NCBI GenBank assembly: GCA_018242505.1
Contig: JAFEBU010000067.1
Span: 24,454-88,453 of the forward strand
DNA from: Pseudomonadota bacterium
GTDB lineage: Bacteria; Pseudomonadota; Alphaproteobacteria; Reyranellales; Reyranellaceae
Reading direction: 5' to 3'
DNA length: 64,000 nt
The notes under the pieces were generated by a model. It was not told the DNA's origin. It was given only the letters and a program-made list of their open reading frames with translations, and searched no databases. The translations under genes were made by a program, and so were the position numbers. Positions 42,746-51,538 of the stretch are shown here, piece after piece. Each line of letters starts with the position of its first letter. Position 1 is the stretch's first letter.

Positions 42746-42937
42746 CAGGCTGTTGAAGAAGTCGGAAATTACGACATGACGCGCAGCAATCGAATCGAGA
42801 TCGGCACAATCTTGAGTCTCGAGATCGGTACAATCTTGAATCTTCGGCACAATCTTGAATCTAATGTGCGGTCTCGGCGCCGCCTTTGAATCGATGTTGC
42901 TCGGACGCATGGCTCAAAGCCCTCTTTCAACAGCCTG
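42746..42937. mobile_element. MITE copy 2, expanded
   Basis: A 192-bp non-coding element with ends CAGGCTGTTGAAGAAG and, reverse-complemented at the other side, CAGGCTGTTGAAAGAG. It shares its terminal and internal sequence with copy 1 at 12005-12152. It is longer because a unit around GGCACAATCTTGAATCT occurs three times (CAATCTT at 42807, 42831, 42850) instead of once. The CTAG duplication of copy 1 is not seen here. Its right end touches the stop codon of the carotenoid oxygenase gene. Confidence 0.8.
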
Positions 42938-44368
42938 TCAGAGCGGGCCGGGCCGCCAGTTGCCGTGGAAGCCGGCGGGCACGCGGCTCGAGAGATGCGC
43001 CACGGCGATCGGGCCTCTGGCGACGTCGGCGGCCTCGAACACGGCAAGGTCGCTGCGGCCCTCTTCGGCGCGGAACACGACGCTCAGCAGCCAGCCGTCG
43101 CCTTCGGCGGCGTCCTCTGTACGCGGCACGAAGATCGGCTCGCCGAAGCGGTCGTCCGGTCCTGCGTTCCAGGTGGCGTTCTTGCCGGTCGCGAGATCGT
43201 AGTGGGTGATGCCCTCGCGCCGTGGCGCCCCGGCCGCGGCGATATTGCCCGACACGATCCAGCCATGGCGATAGTCGCTCATGCAGAAGCGTTCGTCGAA
43301 GCGCGGGAATTCACCGGCGCGGTCGTCGAGCTGCTCTTCCCTGAAGGTATTGCCCTGGGCCGCGAGATCGAAGGTCCAGCGGAACAGCCGTGCCTGCGGC
43401 GGCTCCTTTGCCGAAGGCGAGCCGTCGGGCAGGGGGAACAGCGGCGCCACGTCGTACTTCATGACGTCGATCACCACCTTGCCGTCGTCCGTCTCGAAGT
43501 GGTTCATCGGGTGGAAGACATAGCAGGGCGGCGCGGCGACCCATTTGGCGTCGGCCACCGTACCGTTGCGGGGAATGAAGGCGATGTGCGTGCCCTTGTC
43601 CGGCTCCCAGGCGAAGGGCGGCTTGCCGCCCATGGCGCGCTCCATCGAGCCCGTGAGCGGGAAGATCGGCACGACGATCCAGTTCCTGGTCACCGCGAAG
43701 TCGTGGATCATCGAGGGGTAGGGGCCGTCCAGGATCTCGGCGCGCGTGATCCGGCCATCGGCACTGACGGTCTGCACGCTCACCTCCTTGGTGAAATGGC
43801 CCTTGGCCGAATAGCCGAAGAACACCATCTCGCCGGTCTTGGGGTCGAGCTTGGGATGTGCCGTGAACGGTCCGCAAAGCGTGTCGCCCCAGGTCTCGTA
43901 GCCGCCCTTGGGACCGACCGGCATCAGGCTCGCCGGGTCGAGCGAGAAGGGCGCGTGCGCCTCCTCGAGTGCCAGGAGCTTGCCGCCGTGCCAGACGATG
44001 TTGGTGTTGGCGATGGTCGAGCCGAGCGCCAGCACGCGCGGGTCGGTGTACATGGGGGTACTGAAGGTGCCTGACAGGCCTTCGCCTTCCTTGTTCTCCA
44101 GCTCCCACTTCGGCGTGCGCACCCAGCGGTTCTTGTAGGACACGTTGCCGTTCTCGATGTGGAAGGCGTGGATCATGCCGTCGCCGCCGAACCAGTGGTA
44201 TGGCCCGCGTGGCGCGAACTGCGGGTTGGGGCCGTTGCGGTAGAGCGTGCCGCAGAGCTCCTTCGGCATCTCGCCGGAGATGTGCAGATGGGCAGCATCC
44301 GCCTCGGTGTTCACCGGCGCGTAGTAACCCTGGAGGAAGGGATTGTCGGTCGGAAAGGCCTTGGCCAT
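42938..44368 (-). CDS. Carotenoid cleavage oxygenase family protein
   Basis: A 476-residue seven-bladed propeller enzyme of the carotenoid/stilbene oxygenase (RPE65-type) family, which cleaves polyene or stilbene double bonds with a four-His iron centre. The iron ligands are His171 (TAHPKLDP), His222 (MIHDFAVT), His286 (YVFHPMNH) and His468 (GFHGNWRP). The N-terminal LCGTLYRNGPNPQFAPRGP and HWFGGDGMIHAF motifs are characteristic. Substrate may be an apocarotenoid or a lignin-derived stilbene. AGGAG precedes the ATG. The coding sequence ends exactly where the MITE begins, with a normal C-terminus. Confidence 0.94.
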   Translation of the reverse strand: MAKAFPTDNPFLQGYYAPVNTEADAAHLHISGEMPKELCGTLYRNGPNPQFAPRGPYHWFGGDGMIHAFHIENGNVSYKNRWVRTPKWELENKEGEGLSGTFSTPMYTDPRVLALGSTIANTNIVWHGGKLLALEEAHAPFSLDPASLMPVGPKGGYETWGDTLCGPFTAHPKLDPKTGEMVFFGYSAKGHFTKEVSVQTVSADGRITRAEILDGPYPSMIHDFAVTRNWIVVPIFPLTGSMERAMGGKPPFAWEPDKGTHIAFIPRNGTVADAKWVAAPPCYVFHPMNHFETDDGKVVIDVMKYDVAPLFPLPDGSPSAKEPPQARLFRWTFDLAAQGNTFREEQLDDRAGEFPRFDERFCMSDYRHGWIVSGNIAAAGAPRREGITHYDLATGKNATWNAGPDDRFGEPIFVPRTEDAAEGDGWLLSVVFRAEEGRSDLAVFEAADVARGPIAVAHLSSRVPAGFHGNWRPGPL

Positions 44369-44489
44369 GGCGCGCTCCTGTTCGAGAGCATAAGGGAAAC
44401 GCTGTGTATTTAACGGATGCTATCAATACACACCGTTTCCCGCAAGAGGGATTGTCAGTGAATTTTTGGCGACGGGCGGAAGGGCAGCG

Positions 44490-45710
44490 TCACTTGATCC
44501 AGACGCCGCCGTCCTTGTTCCGGTAGCCCAGCGACAGGTAGGCGGCGTCGACCAGCGACTGGCCGCGCTCGTTCATGAGCAGGCCAGGGCCCATCTGGTT
44601 CATGGTGTAGCCGAAGGACAGGCCCGCGGCGGGATCGGCGAAGCCCAGCGAGCCACCGGCGCCGACATGGCCGAAGGCGGCGCTGCCCAGGATCACGCTA
44701 TCGACGTCAGACCCGAAGATCTCGGCGCCCACGCTGCGCCGGCGGTTGTCCATCGACTTCATGAAGCCCAATGCAAAGCGGGTGGGAATGCGCAAGGTGG
44801 CATCGTCGTGCGTGGCCATCGAGACTTCGCCCATGCGCACGAGCGTCTTTTCGTCGACCAGCTTGCCGCCGCCAGTCGCCAATGGCGCATACATGCCGGC
44901 CAGCCCGCGCGCATTGGTGATGCCGTTGGCCGCGCCGATCTCGGCGGCGTGGCCCGCGCGCGTGTTGGCGCCTCCGGTCCGCCATGCCCCGACATTGAGG
45001 AAGAAGAGCGCGGCGATCGACTGGCGATCGGCAAGGTCGCGCAGGAACGGCGTCACCGCCTGTTCGCGCTTGTAGGCAAAAGGAAGGATCGGCGCCACGC
45101 GTGGCTCGATTGCCTCGGGCAGGCCGATCCAGAAGTCGAGGCCGAGGGGCTTTGCGATCTCGTCCTGGAAGAAGGTGCCGAGCGACTTGCCGCTCGTGCG
45201 CCGCACCATCTCGCCCACTGTCCAGCCGAAGGTGAAGCCGTGGTAGCCATTGCGCGTACCGGGCTTCCAGAACGGCTCTTCTGCCGCGAGTCGTTCGGTC
45301 ATGTACGACCAGTCGTAGGGGCCGGAGTCCTTGACCTTCTCACGTACCGCCGGCACGGCAGACGAATGGTCGAGCATCATGCGCGTGGTGACCTGCGCCT
45401 TGCCGTGCTGGCCGAATTCGGGCCAGAGTTCTGTCACCGGCGCGTCGATATCGAGCTTGCCGCGGCTCGCCAGCACATGCGCGCACAGTGCCGTCGCGCC
45501 CTTGGTGCAGGAAAAGACGATGCTGACCGTGTCGCGCGTCCACGCCTTGCCGGACTTGGGCTCGGCGAGTCCGCCCCATAGATCGACCACGGTCTCGCCG
45601 CCGACCGTCAGGCAGACCGAGGCACCGACCTCGCCGTGGTCGGCGAAGTTCTTCTGGAACGCTTCGGCGACGCGCTCGAAGCCTTTCTTGCAGGTTCCTT
45701 CGACAGGCAT
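44490..45710 (-). CDS. Serine hydrolase of the class C beta-lactamase/EstB family
   Basis: A 406-residue protein of the penicillin-binding-protein-like esterase family. The nucleophile motif is FSCTKGATA (Ser67-x-x-Lys70), the second motif is Tyr in NGYHGFTFGWTVGE, and GHVGAGGSLGFADP corresponds to the third (KTG-like) motif. There is no signal peptide, pointing to an intracellular esterase or lactonase rather than a resistance enzyme. ATG 45710 lies 1 bp after the stop of the upstream esterase gene, so the two are cotranscribed. Substrate unknown. Confidence 0.88.
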   Translation of the reverse strand: MPVEGTCKKGFERVAEAFQKNFADHGEVGASVCLTVGGETVVDLWGGLAEPKSGKAWTRDTVSIVFSCTKGATALCAHVLASRGKLDIDAPVTELWPEFGQHGKAQVTTRMMLDHSSAVPAVREKVKDSGPYDWSYMTERLAAEEPFWKPGTRNGYHGFTFGWTVGEMVRRTSGKSLGTFFQDEIAKPLGLDFWIGLPEAIEPRVAPILPFAYKREQAVTPFLRDLADRQSIAALFFLNVGAWRTGGANTRAGHAAEIGAANGITNARGLAGMYAPLATGGGKLVDEKTLVRMGEVSMATHDDATLRIPTRFALGFMKSMDNRRRSVGAEIFGSDVDSVILGSAAFGHVGAGGSLGFADPAAGLSFGYTMNQMGPGLLMNERGQSLVDAAYLSLGYRNKDGGVWIK

Positions 45711-45711
45711 G

Positions 45712-46386
45712 TCAGCGTCGTTGTTGGGGCAGGGGAAGCTTGAAGACATCCAGCAGGAATGAGGCCGCCTGCGAGAGTCCGGTCTGGTCGATGCCGTGAC
45801 CTACGCCACGGGCGATGTGCACGTGCACCGGCACGCCGTTCTGGCGCAGCACTTCGGCCGCGCGTTCGGTCAGGACATGCGGCAGCATCTCGTCGCTGTC
45901 GCCGTGCAGCAGCAGCACCGGCGGCCGGGTCTTGATCTCGGCGCCCAGCGCTTCCGGCGCGGCCAGCATGCCGGAAAAGCCGACAATCCCCGCAAGCTGC
46001 TTCGCCCGGCGCAGGCCGACATGCAGCGCCATCATCGTGCCCTGGCTGAAGCCCACCAAAGCGGCTTTGCTTTCGTCGAGCCCATATTTGGCCAGCATCT
46101 CGTCGAGGAAAGCGTCGACGAACGGTGCCGCGGCGCGCACACCGGCGGCTGCGGCTTGCGGGTCGAGCCGGGAAATGCCGAACCACTGGAAGCCCATCGG
46201 GTTGCCCTCGCAGGGATAGGGCGCGTTGGGCGCATGGAACACCACGTCGGGCATCAGCGGCGCCAGGACCGGCGCGAGACCGATCAGGTCGTTGCCGTCG
46301 GCGCCGTAGCCGTGCAGCAGGATGACGAGATGGCCCGGCCGGCCGCCGGCCTCCGGGCCGTGGCTGGGCCCATCGAGCTTGATCAT
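45712..46386 (-). CDS. Carboxylesterase/phospholipase family alpha/beta hydrolase
   Basis: A 224-residue hydrolase of the phospholipase/carboxylesterase group. The oxyanion region is VILLHGYGADGNDLIGL, the nucleophile elbow GFSQGTMM (Ser114), the acid Asp165 (HGDSDEMLP) and the catalytic His197 (GVGHGID). The FHAPNAPYPCEGNPMGFQWF segment is specific for this family of small acyl hydrolases. Its ATG overlaps the stop of the DNA glycosylase gene (ATGA), and the next esterase begins 1 bp after its stop. Confidence 0.92.
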   Translation of the reverse strand: MIKLDGPSHGPEAGGRPGHLVILLHGYGADGNDLIGLAPVLAPLMPDVVFHAPNAPYPCEGNPMGFQWFGISRLDPQAAAAGVRAAAPFVDAFLDEMLAKYGLDESKAALVGFSQGTMMALHVGLRRAKQLAGIVGFSGMLAAPEALGAEIKTRPPVLLLHGDSDEMLPHVLTERAAEVLRQNGVPVHVHIARGVGHGIDQTGLSQAASFLLDVFKLPLPQQRR

Positions 46387-47114
46387 GCGGCCTCCATTTG
46401 CTTGCGAACGGATTTGACGGGCTTGCCCTCCGGTTTGGTCGCCGGCTTGACGTCCGGCTTTATGGGCACCTTGGGTTCCTTGGCGCTCCAGTCGGGCATG
46501 TTGCGGCGGTAATGCCAGAGAAGCAGCGCCGCGGCGCTGCGCCACGGGCGCCAGGCTTCGGCGATCTTGATCAGCCGCTTGGCATCGGGCCGCTTGCGCA
46601 GCTTCTTGAGATGCTGCGCTGCGACCACTAGGCCGAGATCGAGGCCGGGCATGATGTCGGGGCGGCCATGGGCGAACATCAGGTAGATCTCCGCCGTCCA
46701 GCGTCCGATGCCCTTGGCCTGCGTCAGCATGGCGATCGCCGCTTCGTCCTCGAGCTCGTTCAGGGCCACGAAGTCGATGCGCCCCTCGACAATGTCGGTG
46801 GCGAGGCTGCGGCCGTACTTCATCTTGGCGGCAGAAAGGCCCACGGCCCGCAGTTGCTCGTCGCCGAGCTTCAGGAACTCCGCCGGTTCCATCGACGGTG
46901 CGGCCGCCTCGAGGCGGAGCCAGATGCTGCGTGCGGCGTGGACCGAGACCTGCTGGCCCACGATCGAGCGCATCAGCCCGCCGAACCCTGTCGGCACCTC
47001 CCGCAACTGCGGGTGGCCGACATCCTTCAAGATGCGTGCGAAGTCGGGATCGACCTTCGCCAGGTGCCGCATCGCCTTCTTGAGGTTCGCGGCATCGAGG
47101 ATCACTTGAGCCAT
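46383..47114 (-). CDS. HhH-GPD DNA-3-methyladenine glycosylase (AlkA-like)
   Basis: A 243-residue base-excision glycosylase that removes alkylated bases from DNA. The helix-hairpin-helix is LTQAKGIGRWTAEIYLM (about 130-146), followed by the catalytic Asp159 in MPGLDLGLV. An upstream GGLMRSIVGQQVSVHAARSI helix is typical of the AlkA/MAG subfamily without the N-terminal AlkA domain. A Lys/Pro-rich tail (KPDVKPATKPEGKPVK) extends past the fold and may add DNA affinity. It diverges from gluQ across 45 bp and heads the glycosylase-esterase-hydrolase operon. Confidence 0.92.
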   Translation of the reverse strand: MAQVILDAANLKKAMRHLAKVDPDFARILKDVGHPQLREVPTGFGGLMRSIVGQQVSVHAARSIWLRLEAAAPSMEPAEFLKLGDEQLRAVGLSAAKMKYGRSLATDIVEGRIDFVALNELEDEAAIAMLTQAKGIGRWTAEIYLMFAHGRPDIMPGLDLGLVVAAQHLKKLRKRPDAKRLIKIAEAWRPWRSAAALLLWHYRRNMPDWSAKEPKVPIKPDVKPATKPEGKPVKSVRKQMEAA

Positions 47115-47159
47115 GGTCTTCGCATAGCACGCCGCGCGACCCCGCTGTAACGTCCGATC

Positions 47160-48044
47160 ATGCAGATGGTGACACGTTTTGCCCCCAGCCCGACCGGTGA
47201 TCTGCATCTCGGTTCGGCTTATTCCGCCTGGGTGGGATGGCATCGTGCGCGCGAGGCGGGCGGGCGTTTCCTGGTGCGCATCGAGGATATCGATATCCGC
47301 CGCTGCCGACGCGAATACGAACAGTCGATTCTCGCCGATCTCGCGTGGCTGGGCCTCGATTGGGATGGCGAGGTGCGGCGCCAGTCGGACCACTTTGCCG
47401 ATTATGGCCGCGTGCTCGACCAGCTTGATGCCCGGGGGCTCGTCTATCCCTGTTTCTGTTCGCGTGCCGACATCGCGCGCGAACTGGCGGCCTCGGCGGC
47501 CGCGCCGCACGCTTCCCGGCATGGGCCGGATGGACCGCTCTACCCTGGCACATGCCGTCATTTGGCCGCCGCAGAACGGCGGTCCCGGCTGACGGCGGGT
47601 GAGGAGCATTGCCTGCGACTCGACGCGGAGAAAGCGGCGGAACTCGTCGGGCCGTACCATTTCGAGGACGAGACGCATGGTCGCTTCGAAGGGCAGCCGC
47701 TGCTGATGGGCGACTTCGTCATCGCCCGCAAGGATACGCCCACCAGCTATCACCTCTCGGTTACGGTCGACGACCACCTGCAGGGCGTCACGCTCGTGAC
47801 GCGCGGGGAGGACGTGTTGGCGTCGACCCATGTCCATGTCCTGTTGCAGAAGCTTCTGGACTACGAGACGCCGCTCTATGCCCATCACAGGCTCCTGACT
47901 GATCCAGGTGGTCGGCGGTTCGCCAAGCGAGACCGCGACATGACGATCGGGGCCATGCGTGCCGCAGGGCTGACGCCCGGGCAGGTGATTGACCGGGCGC
48001 GTGGGGCCGTCGCCTCGCTGGCGGCGCCTGCCGCCAGGCCGTAG
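47160..48044 (+). CDS. gluQ: Glutamyl-Q tRNA(Asp) synthetase
   Basis: GluQ-RS attaches glutamate to queuosine-34 of tRNA(Asp). At 294 residues it is the truncated GluRS paralogue lacking the anticodon domain. VTRFAPSPTGDLHLGSAYSA contains the class I HIGH equivalent; the late RFAKRDRD stands for KMSKS; YPCFCSRADI and YPGTCRHL provide the zinc ligands. MGDFVIARKDTPTSYHLSVT and DDHLQGVTLVTRGEDVL complete the family signature. Its promoter lies in the 45-bp divergent gap shared with the glycosylase gene. Confidence 0.95.
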   Translation: MQMVTRFAPSPTGDLHLGSAYSAWVGWHRAREAGGRFLVRIEDIDIRRCRREYEQSILADLAWLGLDWDGEVRRQSDHFADYGRVLDQLDARGLVYPCFCSRADIARELAASAAAPHASRHGPDGPLYPGTCRHLAAAERRSRLTAGEEHCLRLDAEKAAELVGPYHFEDETHGRFEGQPLLMGDFVIARKDTPTSYHLSVTVDDHLQGVTLVTRGEDVLASTHVHVLLQKLLDYETPLYAHHRLLTDPGGRRFAKRDRDMTIGAMRAAGLTPGQVIDRARGAVASLAAPAARP

Positions 48045-48053
48045 ACTTTGACC

Positions 48054-49211
48054 ATGGACAGGAAAGAAGAACTGGCCGTCGGGAGGCGGCTCATGGGCCA
48101 CATCGATGGCCGCACCACCGACCTGGCGGACGATCTGTTCCGCAACAAGGTGATCGCCTATTCCTGCCGTGAGCGCGCCAAGCTCGAGCGCGAGCGGTTG
48201 TTCCGCGATCATCCGATCTTCATGGGGCTCGGCACGCGGCTCGCCAAGCCGGGCGACTATCTCACCGAGGACGTGGCCGGCCTGCCAGTGCTGCTGGCGC
48301 GCGGCACCGACGGCGCAGTGAGGGCGTTCGCCAATATCTGTCGCCATCGTGGCGCGCCGGTGGCGCAGGGCTGCGGCAATGCGCGGGCCTTCACCTGTCC
48401 CTACCACGCCTGGACCTACGATCTTGCGGGCAGGCTGCTTGGAACGACCGACAAGGTCGCCTTCGCCGGCCTCGATCTGGCGAGCCACGGCCTGGTCCCG
48501 CTGCCGGTGGCGGAGAAGCACGGCATGGTCTTCGTGCGGCCAAGACCCATTCAACCGGATGAGGCGGGGGCGATCGATATCGACGCGACCCTGGGTGCGA
48601 TGGCAGCCGATATGGAGGCGCTTCGGCTCGATACCTATCCGATGTTCTCGGCCGACCGCATCGCGCCGCGCATCAACTGGAAATTCGCGGTCGATACTTT
48701 TCTCGAGGGCTATCACATCCCGCACCTGCACCGGAAGACGATCGGACCCTATTTCATCGGCAATTGCGGCACATTCGACGCGGCCGGATTCAACTGCCGT
48801 ATGTGCGTGGCCCGGACTTCGATCGACTCGGTGCGGACGCTGCCCGAGCCTGAACGCAATTACCGGCCGCACGTGATCTCGGTCTACCAGCTCTTCCCGA
48901 ACACCATCGTGATCTGGCAGGTCGACCATATCGAGATCTGGCGCGCCTTTCCCGATCGCGACGATCCGGGTCGATGCGACGTCGAGATGACGATCTACAA
49001 GCCGGCTGATTCGGACCGGCCCGACTCCTACTGGGAGAAGAATCGCGACATCGCGATCCGCACGGTGATGGAGGAGGACTTTCCATTGGGCGAGCGCATG
49101 CAGATCGGCTTCGAGTCGGGGGCGACCGACGAGGTGATCTATGGCCGCAACGAGCCGTCGCTGGTCCATTTCCATCGTTCCATCCGGACAGCCCTCGACG
49201 TCACGGCTTGA
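48054..49211 (+). CDS. Rieske-type aromatic ring-hydroxylating oxygenase, alpha subunit
   Basis: A 385-residue terminal oxygenase. The Rieske [2Fe-2S] ligands are CRHRG (Cys96, His98) and CPYHAWTY (Cys115, His118); the mononuclear iron site lies in FAVDTFLEGYHIPHLHRKT with the two His residues five apart. The architecture fits the group acting on aromatic acids, amines or betaines. No beta subunit, ferredoxin or reductase is encoded nearby, so redox partners must come from elsewhere. ATG 48054 is used; a TTG two codons upstream is possible. Lies 9 bp after gluQ, same strand. Confidence 0.92.
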   Translation: MDRKEELAVGRRLMGHIDGRTTDLADDLFRNKVIAYSCRERAKLERERLFRDHPIFMGLGTRLAKPGDYLTEDVAGLPVLLARGTDGAVRAFANICRHRGAPVAQGCGNARAFTCPYHAWTYDLAGRLLGTTDKVAFAGLDLASHGLVPLPVAEKHGMVFVRPRPIQPDEAGAIDIDATLGAMAADMEALRLDTYPMFSADRIAPRINWKFAVDTFLEGYHIPHLHRKTIGPYFIGNCGTFDAAGFNCRMCVARTSIDSVRTLPEPERNYRPHVISVYQLFPNTIVIWQVDHIEIWRAFPDRDDPGRCDVEMTIYKPADSDRPDSYWEKNRDIAIRTVMEEDFPLGERMQIGFESGATDEVIYGRNEPSLVHFHRSIRTALDVTA

Positions 49212-49216
49212 TCGGC

Positions 49217-49281
49217 GGAGCGCGCAACTCCAGTTGCGCTCCCGAGCATCGAGAAGAGGCGCCACTGGAGTGGCGCGCTCC
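49217..49281. repeat. Inverted pair of REP-like palindromes
   Basis: Two imperfect palindromes, 49217-49242 and 49258-49281, are versions of one element in opposite orientation: GGAGCGCGC-M-ACTCCAGT-K-GCGC. Each can form a hairpin; between them lie 15 bp. They separate the Rieske gene from the MetE-like gene and may act as a terminator or as REP/BIME sites. Confidence 0.7.
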
Positions 49282-49293
49282 AATGAGGAAGAC

Positions 49294-50397
49294 ATGCAGC
49301 GAAGCAAACCGCCGTTTCGGGCCGATCAGGTCGGCAGCCTTCTGCGCAGCGCGCCGGTCAAGGAAGCGCGCACCAAACGATTGGCGGGCGAGATCACGGC
49401 CGCGCAATTGACGGCAGTCGAGGATGAAGAGATCCGCAAGCTCGTCGCCAGGCAGGAGTCGATCGGCCTCAAGGGCGTGACCGACGGCGAGTTCCGCCGC
49501 TCATGGTGGCACTACGATTTCCTGGCCAAGCTCAAGGGCGTCGAATTGGTGAGCGTGGCGCAAGGCCTGCAGTTCAAGGGCACCGAGACCAAGGCCGAAG
49601 GGCTGCATGTCCACGGCAAGATCGATTTCGCCGCCGACCATCCCATGCTCGACCATTTCAGGTTCCTGAAATCGGTCGCGACGCAGACGCCGAAGATGAC
49701 CATCCCCTCGCCGACGGCGTTGCATTATCGCGGTGGACGGCAGGCGATCGAGACATCGGTCTATCCCGAGATGGAGCCGTTCTTCGAGGATCTCGGCCGC
49801 GCCTACACCAAGGCCGTGCGCGCCTTCGGCGAAGCAGGCTGCACCTACCTGCAGCTCGACGAGGTGTTCGTCGCCTATCTCTGCGATTCCGCCCAGCGCG
49901 ACTATCTGCGCCGCCGCGGCGACGATCCCGACAGGCTGCTGCATATCTACGCCGACCTCGTGAATGCGGCCTGTGCCGGCCGCACGCCCGGGATGACGAT
50001 CTCCATGCATCTCTGCCGCGGCAACTTCCGTTCGACCTGGATGGCGCAGGGCGGCTACGAGCCGGTGGCCGACATCCTGTTCAACAAGATGAACGTCGAC
50101 GCCTATTTCATGGAGTACGACACCGACCGCGCCGGCGGCTTCGAGCCCCTGCGTTTCCTGCCCAGGAACAAGCAGGTGGTGCTGGGCGTCATGACCTCCA
50201 AGACCGGCGCACTGGAAAGCAAGGACCAGCTCAAGCGCCGCATCGACGAGGCCTCGAAGTGCGCGCCCCTCGACCAGCTCTGCCTCTCGCCGCAATGCGG
50301 GTTCGCCAGCACGGAAGAGGGCAACCTGCTCGCCGAGGACGAGCAATGGGCCAAGCTCTCCCGCTGCGTCGAGGTGGCGGAAGAGGTCTGGGGCTGA
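49294..50397 (+). CDS. MetE C-terminal-domain-like methyltransferase
   Basis: A 367-residue protein equal to the C-terminal catalytic barrel of cobalamin-independent methionine synthase. The four zinc ligands are all visible: His and Cys in SMHLCRGNFRS, Glu in AYFMEYDTDRAGGFEP, and Cys in LCLSPQCGFAS. DGEFRRSWWHYDF and TYLQLDEVFVAYL are family segments. Stand-alone proteins of this kind, lacking the N-terminal folate-binding domain, may transfer methyl groups from other donors. It follows the Rieske demethylase-like oxygenase; a link through C1 or methylamine metabolism is only a guess. GAGGA precedes ATG 49294. Confidence 0.9.
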   Translation: MQRSKPPFRADQVGSLLRSAPVKEARTKRLAGEITAAQLTAVEDEEIRKLVARQESIGLKGVTDGEFRRSWWHYDFLAKLKGVELVSVAQGLQFKGTETKAEGLHVHGKIDFAADHPMLDHFRFLKSVATQTPKMTIPSPTALHYRGGRQAIETSVYPEMEPFFEDLGRAYTKAVRAFGEAGCTYLQLDEVFVAYLCDSAQRDYLRRRGDDPDRLLHIYADLVNAACAGRTPGMTISMHLCRGNFRSTWMAQGGYEPVADILFNKMNVDAYFMEYDTDRAGGFEPLRFLPRNKQVVLGVMTSKTGALESKDQLKRRIDEASKCAPLDQLCLSPQCGFASTEEGNLLAEDEQWAKLSRCVEVAEEVWG

Positions 50398-50420
50398 CGG
50401 CAGGACGAACAGCAACAGAG

Positions 50421-50555
50421 AGAGATCTCACGCTGCGTTTGGAGATCTCACGCTGCGTTCGGGATGACACGACATTCTCGTTCCACGACATTCTCGTTCA
50501 AAGTCTGTGTCATCCCGGCTGGAGTTCTGCGTCATCCCGAACGGAGTGAGGGATC
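50421..50555. repeat. Composite repeat cluster, tandem and inverted
   Basis: Between two convergent genes: a 20-bp unit in tandem (50421-50440, 50441-50460; GAGATCTCACGCTGCGTT), a 16-bp unit in tandem (50469-50484, 50485-50500; ACGACATTCTCGTTC), and two GTCATCCCG units 22 bp apart (50509, 50531). CGTTCGGGATGAC (50456-50468) is the exact inverse of 50531-50543, so the whole can fold into a long hairpin. It looks like a dispersed intergenic repeat with local expansion. Confidence 0.75.
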
Positions 50556-50593
50556 TTTGCTTCTTGACCTTGGCCTGACGTCGGGCGGATTGG

Positions 50594-51307
50594 TTAAGCC
50601 GCCTTCTTCCGTCCTTCGATGGCGCGGCGGATGGCGGCACGCGCGAGCAGGCGCGTCGAATCGAGCGTCGGCAGGGGCGCGTTGGCATCGCTCAGGATCA
50701 GCGGGATCTCGGTGCAGCCCAGCACCACGGCGTCGCAGCCGTCCTCCTCCTTGAGGCGCGCGATCACCTTCTGGAAATAGGCCACGCCCTCGGGCTTGAA
50801 GACGCCGCGCACCAGCTCGTCCATGATGATGCGATTGATCTCGTCGCGCTCGGCGATCGTGGGCCGCACCCATTCCAGGCCGCGGGCGGAAAGCTTCTGC
50901 GGATAGACCTCGCTGTCGGTGAGCCAGCGCGTTCCGGTGATGGCGATGCGGTGGAAGCCGCGGCTGACCGCCTCGGCCGCCACGCCGTCGGCGATGTGCA
51001 GCCAGGGGATCGGCGAGCGCGCCTCGATGAACGGCAGCGCCTGATGGATCGTGTTGTCGGGGCAGATCACGAAGGCGGCGCCCACGCGGGCGAGCTTCTC
51101 GGCCGAGGCGAGCATCAGGTCTCCCACGCCGCGCCAGTCGCCGCGATAGATGCAGTTCATGTAATCGTCGAACGACGGTGTGTGCAGGGTCACCTCGGGA
51201 TGGCCATGGCCGCCCAACAGGGCAGGGGCCTCGGTGCAGATGGTGCGATAGCACAGGGCCGCGCCTTCGGCGGAGCAGGCGGCGATTCCGATATGAAGCG
51301 GTGTCAT
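50594..51307 (-). CDS. Aspartate/glutamate racemase family protein
   Basis: A 237-residue protein of the Asp/Glu/hydantoin racemase superfamily. Both catalytic cysteines are present: Cys82 in FVICPDNTIHQ and Cys198 in VLGCTEIPLI. IGIAACSAEGAALCYRTI at the N-terminus is where substrate binds in this family. Possible activities are amino-acid racemisation or maleate-type isomerisation; neighbours do not discriminate. ATG 51307 is inferred from the start of homology; the frame is open further upstream and the ribosome binding site is weak. Confidence 0.86.
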   Translation of the reverse strand: MTPLHIGIAACSAEGAALCYRTICTEAPALLGGHGHPEVTLHTPSFDDYMNCIYRGDWRGVGDLMLASAEKLARVGAAFVICPDNTIHQALPFIEARSPIPWLHIADGVAAEAVSRGFHRIAITGTRWLTDSEVYPQKLSARGLEWVRPTIAERDEINRIIMDELVRGVFKPEGVAYFQKVIARLKEEDGCDAVVLGCTEIPLILSDANAPLPTLDSTRLLARAAIRRAIEGRKKAA

Positions 51308-51538
51308 GCCGCCAGTGTCGCCGAGGAAGGGGCCAAAATCATCCCCTTCCTCGGCGGGCATACTCCGCAGCCATCGCTCTGACTTCGTCAGCGCTTGCAA
51401 CTTCGCCAGGCGACTCAATCCCCTCAAGGGGTCTCGCGTCCTGCGAGTTCATGCAAGGCCTGGACAAAGAGCCCGAAAGACTGAACCTCGATCCGCTCCA
51501 GAACTCGATCCGCTCCGGCAAATGCCGGGGCCGAACAC

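Noticed and set aside
46383..49307. 974-codon minus-strand frame
   Set aside because: Only its last 244 codons (from ATG 47114) are a gene, the DNA glycosylase. The rest is antisense to gluQ and the Rieske oxygenase gene.
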